From contig NC_091156.1 of the NCBI RefSeq assembly GCF_040958095.1, positions 16,452,189-16,516,188 of the forward strand: a DNA stretch of 64,000 nt. The letters are read 5' to 3'. This document shows, piece by piece, positions 56,329 to 64,000 of the stretch (its first letter is position 1; each line of letters opens with the position of its first letter). This stretch comes from Procambarus clarkii (lineage: Eukaryota > Arthropoda > Malacostraca > Decapoda > Cambaridae). A program made the translations under genes and the position numbers. The notes under the pieces were generated by a model. The model searched no databases, had not been told where the DNA came from, and saw only the letters and a program-made list of their open reading frames with translations.

Positions 56329-56332
56329 TTAA

Positions 56333-56525
56333 TAACACTGCAGACAACCTGAGAAACATGATCCCTGGAACAGGGAACCAGGACATTCAGATCAACCCAC
56401 AATGAATCCACTGAAGATGCAATGGCATGAAGGTAGCAGTGAAGAGCCACCAGACAAAAAGCATGATGCAACTTAGGCCTAACAAATGAAGCATCAAGAA
56501 GCAACAAACCAAGTTTTCAGATAGT
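56333..56525 (-). mobile_element. antisense DIRS recombinase fragment
   Basis: Minus strand reads LLLDASFVRPKLHHAFCLVA and WVDLNVLVPCSRDHVSQVVC, matching the recombinase segment VVDAWFVRQGVHHVLCPVAA of DIRS-D. This is the only DIRS piece in the window running against JMJD6. Confidence 0.82.
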
Positions 56526-57089
56526 CCAAGAAAATGTAGTTTACCCACCCTTCCCTTTCTTGCTTTATTTTGTGTCGGCTGGCTTAGTTTTTCCTACTAG
56601 GTCTTATGATGTTGGGGCTTCTGAGTGATAACCCCTGGACAGGAGTTGGGGGTCATTGGTCCCTCTTTCTTTCGTTGCTGTTGTCAAGACTGGCAACAGC
56701 AACTTGGGCAGTATTGGGGCAGTATGGGGATGGGCAGTACTCTGTTGTGACATTTAGTCTTTGCAAGTAGGTCGGGTGGTTTGATTGTTCAGTTTTCCTT
56801 TGGGTTCTTGTTCAGTTTCCTTCTCCGCCATATGTCTTTCCAACTCTGCAGTCCCTTTTTGTTTTCTCTGCCTTCTCTCTCTTGACCTTTGAATGTGTCT
56901 CTTGGCCTTGTGAGTGGTCTTGAGGTTTGTTTCCTGGATCTAAGTCCTGTTACATTTTTTTTTGGGGGGGGGGGGGACCTACAGTACTTTGTTTATGTCG
57001 GGACATTCTCACTCCATTTTACGTTCTTATAGAGATGAGATGCTAATAAGGCAATTTGGGGACTATTTGTAAGATCGAATATGGGGCCT
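56526..57089. other. intron 3 sequence, nothing recognised
   Basis: GT-rich, no long frame. It has an 11-G run near 56966-56976. No transposon terminus seen. Confidence 0.5.
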
Positions 57090-57340
57090 GACAACTGAGG
57101 GGACAGCGCTTTGGATTCATAATCCTGAGGTTCCGGGTTCGATCTCCGGTGGAGGCGGAAACAAATGGGCAGAGTTTCTTTAACCCTGATGCCCCTGTTA
57201 CCTAGCAGTAAATAGGTACCTGGGAGTTAGACAGCTGCTACGGGCTGCTTCCTGGGGGTGTGTAACAAACAGGAGGCCTGGTCGAGGACCGGGCCATGAG
57301 GACGCTAAGCCCCGAAATCATTTCAAGATGACCTCAAGAA
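57090..57340 (+). mobile_element. SINE-B copy 4
   Basis: The best-preserved copy: head ACTGAGGGGACAGCGCTTTG, consensus B box GGTTCGATCTCC (57136-57147), body CCTAGCAGTAAATAGGTACC and GGGCTGCTTCCTGGGGGTGT, tail GGCCTGGTCGAGGACCGGGC, GAGGACGCTAAGCCCC and GACCTCAAG. It lies 0.38 kb upstream of JMJD6 exon 4. Confidence 0.9.
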
Positions 57341-57723
57341 TGTTCATAAACCAGGAAATTACCCTGATTACCTCTATATAGCTAGAGAGTATTTAGAGGG
57401 TTGACCACTTTCATAGAATGTATCACTTCATTTGTTTTGGTATTTGTAAGCTATTTGGGCATTTACAAGAATCAGTAGGGATGTTATCAATCAAGATTAT
57501 GTCTTGTAAAGCTTTCATGGTCTCATTTGCATCATATGTAACTGGACATAATGATTATTAGTTGATAAATTCTCTTGAATTAATTTGATCTTATTGTTAA
57601 TTCTTTGTGAATTGCAATGGTTGGTTTTTCAGAGCAAGACAAAATTGTTAATAGAAATTAATTGGTTAGTGATTATTTTTATGAAATTTGTGGTGTCTTC
57701 TTCAGCTTAACATTTTTTTATAG
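57341..57723. other. intron 3 end, no element recognised
   Basis: AT-rich, no repeat or gene seen. It ends in the acceptor of exon 4 (AACATTTTTTTATAG). Confidence 0.6.
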
Positions 57724-57920
57724 CATGTTCGCCGTAAAAAGCTCCTAGAGGACTACGAAGTGCCCAAATATTTTCGAGATGACTTGTTTAAATATACTGG
57801 TGAAGACCGTCGGCCTCCCTACAGATGGTTTGTTATGGGCCCTTCTCGCTCTGGCACTGGTATTCATATAGATCCACTTGGAACTAGTGCTTGGAATTCA
57901 CTTTTACGTGGTCACAAAAG
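57724..57920 (+). CDS. JMJD6: JMJD6 exon 4 (first half of JmjC active site)
   Basis: 197 bp, acceptor TTTTTATAG|CAT, donor AAAAG|GTTAGT; phase 0 in, 2 out. Encodes residues 141-205 and two bases of Arg206: [65 protein letters not shown]. His188 and Asp190 in GIHID are the Fe(II) ligands (His187/Asp189 in human); the third (His273 in human) is in a later exon. A frame that runs past the donor to 57951 is intron read-through. Confidence 0.96.
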
Positions 57921-57984
57921 GTTAGTCAGCCCTCTTTATCTATTTCTCTAGAATAAACGTATGCAGCGAGACCAATCTTGAAAA

Positions 57985-57989
57985 TAATA

Positions 57990-58054
<65 letters not shown>

Positions 58055-58102
58055 TATATATAGATATATATAGATATAGATATATAGATATATATATAAT
58101 AT
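57985..58102. repeat. (TA)n / TAGATA microsatellite
   Basis: About 60 bp of pure TA followed by TATAGATATA units, 65 bp downstream of the exon 4 donor. Confidence 0.95.
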
Positions 58103-58347
58103 GAGAGGAAAATATCAGTGTTCAATGTGTATCCACAAGGTCTTCCCTGAGTACTCTTTATTGTCTTCTCCAAGGCTATGGGTTCCTACACTTGCACCAG
58201 AGGTGGTACCCTTTTTATTTATTTATATATATAAAAACAAACACACACTTCAAAATTCCTAAGTATTGTAGAACAGGTTGATGATAGAATGGTGTCCCAA
58301 GGAACATAAAGGTGTTTTGCTTTGGAAAAATAGGTGAGATAACACAT

Positions 58348-58385
58348 GTGCCAGGGGAAGTGAACAAATTCACTTCTCCTGGCAC
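58348..58385. repeat. perfect-arm hairpin near a LINE ORF1 start
   Basis: GTGCCAGGGGAAGTGAA pairs with TTCACTTCTCCTGGCAC (one mismatch) around a 4-base loop. It lies about 25 bp before the first methionine of the ORF1-like frame at 58410 and may belong to that LINE's 5' UTR. Confidence 0.75.
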
Positions 58386-58389
58386 ATGA

Positions 58390-59365
58390 AGTGAACAGAA
58401 GTACAGACGATGACATTCAAGATGGCCACCACAAAGGAGAAAAACAAAACAGAGCTTGAATTTGGTAGTTTCAATGAAGAAAGCATTGATATAAGAAGTC
58501 TGCACAACAAGTTGGCAAAATTAGATATTATAGTGAACTATCATGTAGAAATAATTAGCAAATTGAAAGAAAGTAATGACCGCTTGAGTAGCAAAGTATT
58601 AGGTGTTGAGGGATTAGTGAAAGACTTATGTAAGGACAAGATTAAATTGGAAACAAATTGCAAAGCCATGGAAGAGGAAAAATAAACTCTTGAAAATAGC
58701 ATTGGAAGAAATTAAAGCAAATTTAAACATTAATGACTACAATATGCTAGGTAAGGAAATTCAAGGGGAAAACTGCTTTTGTTAGTACTGATGGAAGAAG
58801 TTACACAGGGAATAGAACAGTGCAAGAAGGATATGCAACTCACCTATGCACAAGTGGTCAAGGAGAAGGAAAAATAGAAAAAGCAGTAAAAGAAGTCAAA
58901 CACTGCAGCAACCAGGATAAAACAAACATTAGGCTGGAAGTCAGAAAGGAACTGACATCAAATCCTAAATTGGTACAAAACACAGTCGATCGAAGTAAGT
59001 CCCTGATAATTTTTGGTTGAAAGAAAAGAAGGTAACATCTATGTCAGAAAGAACTGAAGAAGAAGAAGCTAAAGTAGTAGATAAAATTGTTGGACTAGTG
59101 GAAGGTCTTACTACCATAGAGAATGTCTGTGACTACAGGAGAATTGGCAAGTACGTAGAAGGGAAAGATCGACCTTTGAGGATAACCTTAAACGGTGTCA
59201 AACAGATGGAAGAAGTACTCAGGGATTCTAGAAAATTACAAAATGATGAGGAAGGAAAAGTATGGCCGTTAAGACGAGATCTTTCAAAAGAAAGAGGGCA
59301 GAGAGAAGCTGAAACTGAACCTTGTAGAGGCAGAATGTCTAAGTGACAGCAGGAATGAAGAAGAA
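58390..59365 (+). pseudogene. LINE ORF1 (coiled coil plus RRM-like), broken
   Basis: Frames 58410-58685 and 58960-59346. The first is a heptad-rich coiled coil (SLHNKLAKLDIIVNYHVEII, KLKESNDRLSSKVLGVEGLV). The second reads SKSLIIFGLKEKK, then VCDYRRIGKYVEGKDRPLRI, which matches the RNA-binding fold of CR1/L2-type ORF1 proteins (SVIIFG...R.GK...RP...). A stop at 58683, an in-frame stop at 59018-59020 and frameshifts separate them. DIRS-G is inserted right after it. No ORF2 follows. Confidence 0.72.
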
Positions 59366-61150
59366 ATAATTCTTTTCTGAGGGGAGCCCCTTTGGCTCCC
59401 CAGAGCTATCTGGGTTGATACTGAGTATTAGCTTTGGGCATCAATCAATGTACATGGAGTTCTAGGCCTACTGGGGACCAACGAGCCAGAACTTGGCCCC
59501 CTCAGAGAGGCGTGAGGAGCAATGGCCTATAGAGACCTCTTATATATAATTTTGAAGTATGCTATGTCTGCCAACGACGGGTCAGCACATTCAATTGAAC
59601 ATGGCGCCTATCTTTCCCAGAAAGCCCTATTCTAGTTAAGAATTGCTATTAAAGCCGAACAAATAGATAGAACTCCCCATGAAGAAAAGAAACGAGCCTG
59701 AAATTATCTCGTTACCAACGCACCACCCTCCCCAGGAGGGGAAAGGGGGAGCCCCAATCCCTCCGCCGGCTACCCAAGCTTGTCAGTTCTTGGCTGATGG
59801 CGGTGGGCTTCGGTTGTATACCTCCAGCTCCAGACTACTTTTCTGATTCTTGCTATATATTCGGTGGTGTGCGAGCTGGGAATATATTCACAAGTACTGG
59901 GGCTGCATGGCTTAGGGTCCCCTTCCCTAAGCACCCTGTAAGTACTGCCCTTGGGGCTTGGAGCCTCCTTCCACAAGTCATTTTGGGGGCTACCCCCATT
60001 ATGTCATTTACTGCTCGGTACTTGTCCTCCCTTGGAGTCAGCTGGGGGGTTTCTTGCTCCCCTGTTTGTCAGTGGGTAGGGGTTAGTATTCGTCACTGGT
60101 AGGGGTGCATGGTATTTACACAGCTAGTTGTCACCTCACATAGCGGGCAGCTCTGCATCCTCTGTGTACACTGTCCTCTTAAGTTTTTTTTTGTATCTTT
60201 TTGTTCCTTTGTTTTGGCGGGGGATGTGTCCTTGAGTTGAGTCATGCCTTATATCTATATATTTACTTCGGTGGTACCCCTGCTAGGCCCCCGTGACCAT
60301 ACATGTCTCGGGGTGCAGTCTTAGAGGTTTGTTTGGTAGTTCTGTGAGCCGGTTAGTAGTACCCTGCCTGGGCTTCCCTTAGTGGAGATTGAAAAGCTAA
60401 GGGCCCTAGGAAACCCCACGGGGGCTATTGGGTCCGATGGATGTGTCTTCTGAGTCTCCTCTTGCTTTGTACGAGTTTGAAGGTTGCTCTGTCCCCTTGT
60501 CTCCGGGGGACACTCACTGTTTCTGCCTCCGTCATGCTGCTGCTGTGTCGGTGACACCTATGACCCAGAGTCCTGTGAGCTCTATTGCTTGTTGGTAACT
60601 CAGGTTTCCCGGACCTCTGATTTGGTGTTCGGGTACCAGTGGCTCAGTCGTTGCAATCTCGGTTTTGGTTGCTTCGACGTGCTTGGTGGGTTGCTGACCC
60701 GGAAGCCTCGAGACTGTCTCGTTTTGAGTTTAGAGACCTGGACTTGGGGGTTTTGGTTGCTTTGACCTTAGTTCTGTCCATGCCCCTTGTTCTTTCCCTT
60801 CTGTGGTTCGTTCTGCTCCCCCTCTCTCCTTGGTTCGGGCTCCGAAGCGTCTGAGGGTTTTGGAGTCAGTCCAGGATTTAGATGGTGTGGAGACTTAGGC
60901 GGTCTTAGGGACTGCCCTTTCCGGATGAGCGACGGAGGCATTCAAGCCAGGGCCTCGTGCCGGGGCATCTGAGTCTGACCAGTGGGCTCTCTCTCTCCCT
61001 GCTTTTTCGGTTACTCCAGCTCTTTCTTGTGAGGCCGGGGTCTTGAACTTGAAGGACAGCTCCGCCCCGGGGCCTGTGATGGGGGGCCCCTTGGGGCTGG
61101 GGAGGGATTGACTTGGGAGCCTTGGGGCCCGTTGGACTCTGCTTGGGGTT

Positions 61151-61702
61151 TTGTTCCTTTCCAGCAGGGCTTGTTGTTACACGGAGGGAGGTTTTCTCTT
61201 TCCCCCTTCTGCTTATGACTTGGATATGGTGTCGTTCCCTCCTCGGGTTCGGTTCCGGGTCACTTCAGGTTCGTCGGTCCCGTCCTTACGGAGGTTTTCG
61301 GCTTCCCGCATCCCAGCCAATGAAGTGCGGGCAGCCATAACATCTTACCTCCTGCGTGACTCTGATTACGCCTCTTTGATGAATCCTGCTTCTTTCAGGT
61401 TTGGGGCTTCCTCCCCTTTCTGGGTTCGTTATGAGGTTCCTGAGTCGTCTTGGCTAGCAGACTGCCCCTTCTTTACTTTGGATGCTTGGCATGCGTTCTG
61501 TTGTTCCCGCACGCTTGTATGGCTGGAGATTCTGACGGTTTCCCAGAATTACCTGGGGGGGGGGGCGACCTTGAGCATCTCAATGAGTGCTTGTTTGCTC
61601 CGGCCCTTCCTCGGGATGTTGGTTTGCAGCAGCCTCACGTGCAGGTTCCTTCCCTTTCAGCTGTGCTGGTTGCTGAGGATTTGTGCGCCCATGGTTCCTT
61701 AG
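61151..61702 (+). pseudogene. DIRS-G gag-like segment
   Basis: A 183-codon frame: DMVSFPPRVRFRVTSGSSVP, FSASRIPANEVRAAITSYLL, FWVRYEVPESSWLADCPFFT. The same text appears in DIRS-B and DIRS-D, which supports an ORF1 protein of this family. No known motif. Confidence 0.6.
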
Positions 61703-62611
61703 CCTCGGTTTTGTGGTTCCTTTCCCTTCTTGAACTGTCCTCGAATTGGCTTGAAGAGGATGTGGAGGCGTTTCGGGCTGTGCCAAGGTCGTACGTGTTG
61801 TTTTTGGGGGCTCATATGTCATCTGCTGTGTTGCAGCTGTTTGCGCCAATTCTGCGAGATGCGGTGTTTCTGTTTTTTGCTTCCCGTCTCGCGTGTCGTC
61901 AGGTGTTGGCTTCATCTGTGGAGTTTGCTTGGGCCCTGGCTCTTCGGTTGTCTTCTCCCGTTTACTGTTTGGGAAGGAGGCGGTCGCACAGTATATGCAG
62001 GCGTCTTCTGCTTCTTGTTGTCCAATGTCTGACTTGTTGGTCCTCAGGGTTCCCCGGGGGAGTTATTCCCGGAAGGGTTGTGCCAGGGCTCGTGGTTCCT
62101 TCCGCCGTGGTAGGCAGGTGGTCTCCAGTTTCGGGGCGGGAGTCGCCTCCGAACCCTTCTTCTTCTGGTTGGTGCGGTGATCGCTCTGTTTCGAAGTTGT
62201 GTTCCCGTAAAGGGAGGCTCACGCTGTTCGCTCATGCCTGGTCTCACGATTTGTGGGCTTTCCGGGTCGTTTCTGATGGCCTGCGGTAGCGTTGGTAGGC
62301 CCTTTCTCCCTTGGGGGGTTCGAGGCTGTCAGGGCAGGCCTCTTCTCCTGCGCTTTGTTGGGTCATCTCGGAGTGGGTGCGCTTGGGCTTGGTCGAAACG
62401 ACGACATCTCTCAGGTAAGTTTCCCGCCTGTTTCCAGCCCCGAAATGTGACTGTGAGGACCTGAGGTCTCTTGCCTGTCCTTTCGGATAACTACTGTCCC
62501 AGGTCCGGCTTCTCTTGGAGGTGGGGTGCTTGCATGGTGTCCTTGGTCCTCAAGGACACAATTTGGCACATACCGATTCATCCAAGGTTCAGGAACTGAC
62601 TCGGTTTTATT

Positions 62612-63522
62612 GTGGGGTGTCAAGGGTACCGCTTTCGTTGCCTTCCCTTTGGCTTAAATCTGGCACCGCTCGTGTTTACATGTCTCGTGGTGGCTTGGTT
62701 GCATCTGTTAGGGGTTCGGGTCCTTGCCTACCTCGACGACTGGCTTGTGTGGGCTTCCAGTCGGTCTGCGTGTCTGCCAGGGATTTGGTTCTTTTCCAAC
62801 TAGCTGGGTTCGAGTTCCTGATGAACTGGAGGAAGTCCCATCTGGTTCCCTCTCAGGTTCGGTCTTAGCTGGGTCTTGTGTGGGATACCTTGTCCGCTTC
62901 CTTGTCTCTCCCTTCAGAGTCCCTCCTTCGCATGCGGTCCTGCCTTCGTTTGTTTCTGGAGGGCTCCCGGGTCACCCGCTGGTTACTCGAGAGTTTGTGC
63001 AGAAGCTTGAACTTTGCTGTGCTGGTCTACCTGCCGGGTCAGGTGTGGCTTCGTCGGCTGTTCTGGTTCCTTTGGGGCTGTCTCTTCTACCACTCTCACG
63101 ATCGCTGGATCCGGGCTCCAGGGGTCTTGCACCAGTTGCTGCGTCTCCGGCTTCCTCTTTGGATATTTCCAGGTTCAGTGCCGTGGCGCCTACCCGAGCC
63201 CTCGCTCGATGTGTTCACGGAGTGCGTCGTCTCTCGGCTGGGGCTTTGTGACCAGTGCTCACCAGGCCGGCCAGGGACTGTGGGTTCCGTCCCTCCATCA
63301 GGCTCACAGCACAGTGCAGAAGTTCGCAGCTGTGTGGATGTAGCTCCAGAGGATTCGGGTGTCTTGCGGATCGACAGTCCGGCTCCATTCAGACTGTTCT
63401 CCGGTGGATTATTGCTTGAACCGCTGGGGTTTGATGCTCTCCTTGGCTCTTTGGGGCTGGTCGCTTTGGGTGACTCGTCTGCTGAGTTCTTCTATTTCTA
63501 TTTTGCGTCTTCGCCGTTTTAG
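62612..63522 (+). pseudogene. DIRS-G RT C-terminus and RNase H remnants
   Basis: RFRCLPFGLNLAPLVFTCLV and VRVLAYLDDWLVWASSRSAC (catalytic YLDD intact), then in another frame SRVTRWLLESLCRSLNFAVL and RNase H with a base insertion at its first Asp (FTECVVSRLG instead of FTDASSLGW). Broken in at least three places. Confidence 0.8.
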
Positions 63523-64000
63523 TTCGCTGTCGGTTAGGGTGATCTTGTCCTTTCTCTCTTGGTTGTTTCAGGACTATCATCTTATGCCTAACACTGTTGC
63601 CTCGTATCGTGCGGCGCTGGCAGAGCCGTTTCAGCTTGCTTTTGGTATCGATGTTACGTCTGCGCCGTTTCGCAGACGTAACATCGAGGTGCTTTGTTTC
63701 ACCTCCGGCCTGCTCATGCGCCGCCTGAGCCGTCCTGGTCTTTGGACAGAATGCTCGCTTACCTCTCGTCTCCTCGTTTCGTCGTGGCCCCTTTGGTCCA
63801 GGATTGCTTTTCCAAGGCTCTCTTCCTGTTGGCATTAGCCTCTGGGGGTCGAGTCGGGGAGCTTCACGCTCTCCTCTAGCACATGGGTTTCTGCTCTTTC
63901 GGTTGTGGCGATTGTTTTGTTCACCTGCAGCCGTCTCCTTCTTTTCTGGTGAAGAATGAGACTGCTGCGTTCCAGTGGGGTCCGGGGGTGCATCATGCTT

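Larger units (their letters stand above)
21169..64000 (+). other. JMJD6: JMJD6 gene span, 5' half (exons 1-4 of more)
   Basis: Four exons spliced in consistent phases (1, 0, 0, 2) give about 206 residues matching the N-terminal half of JMJD6, a nuclear Fe(II)/2-oxoglutarate-dependent oxygenase of about 400 residues that hydroxylates lysines in splicing factors such as U2AF65 (its arginine demethylase activity is debated). Introns are 21224-39244, 39457-46548, 46702-57723 and 57921 to beyond the window. The third iron ligand and C-terminal exons must lie after 64000. No frameshift or stop interrupts any of the four exons, so the gene looks functional despite transposon-filled introns. Confidence 0.93.
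59372..64000 (+). mobile_element. DIRS-G: DIRS1-like retrotransposon running off the window
   Basis: Left terminal repeat 59372-59800 (more diverged; TGACGTCA site lost), gag-like region (about 60300-62290), RT (62290-62870; YLDD at 62729-62740), RNase H (about 62880-63515) and recombinase from about 63520. The RNase H-recombinase junction is shortened: PPEVDLF-type blocks and the recombinase N-terminus are missing. Recombinase keeps LASGGRVGELHALL at about 63835-63880. The 3' end is outside the window. Confidence 0.87.

Overview
This is a eukaryotic, animal nuclear window, most likely from a decapod crustacean such as a crayfish or lobster. The reasons are a conserved metazoan gene with very large introns, many DIRS1-like tyrosine-recombinase retrotransposons (a group known to be abundant in decapods), several LINE and SINE families, and short CCTAA (TTAGG-type) runs. 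The species assignment is inference. No rRNA gene, functional tRNA gene, CRISPR array or bacterial-type operon is visible.

The only host gene I can support is JMJD6 on the + strand (JmjC-domain oxygenase, also called phosphatidylserine receptor homologue). Four coding exons are present: 21169-21223, 39245-39456, 46549-46701 and 57724-57920. All have canonical GT/AG borders and matching phases. They encode about the first 206 residues, including the first two iron ligands (HxD at residues 188 and 190). The rest of the gene, with the third ligand, lies beyond 64000. Introns 1, 2 and 3 are about 18.0, 7.1 and 11.0 kb and intron 4 is at least 6 kb. They are filled with transposons.

Layout. 1-3185: pieces of LINE 3' ends and a CA microsatellite. 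4093-4516: a 58-bp minisatellite. 4712-10370: a CCCTACCCCG-type satellite (20-bp then 35-bp units) split by a nearly complete LINE (LINE-B, 6340-9705). 10411-13320: a 48-bp tandem repeat and a degraded LINE (LINE-A). 13785-19962: an antisense I-like LINE (LINE-C) with a long endonuclease/RT ORF, interrupted by two other LINE tails. 20122-20385: a tRNA-derived SINE. 20951-21223: JMJD6 5' region and exon 1.

Intron 1 (21224-39244) holds two Tigger-like elements, two TTAA-flanked elements, a compact DIRS element with a textbook inverted-repeat layout, and one LINE (LINE-E) broken into at least four pieces over about 11.6 kb by nested insertions. Introns 2-4 are dominated by at least six further DIRS copies, all in the same orientation as JMJD6, plus three more tRNA-derived SINE insertions in intron 3 and one in intron 2, an 8-bp-TSD element, and a third TTAA element.

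The coding potential other than JMJD6 belongs to mobile elements and almost all of it is frameshifted. I found no convincing undescribed multi-gene system. The most useful observations concern element architecture: DIRS inverted repeats with their internal complementary region, a circle-junction-like fusion of two DIRS copies, two SINE/LINE 3'-tail pairs, TTAA elements with about 195-bp internal tandem units, and 3' hairpins kept in shape but not sequence between LINE subfamilies.
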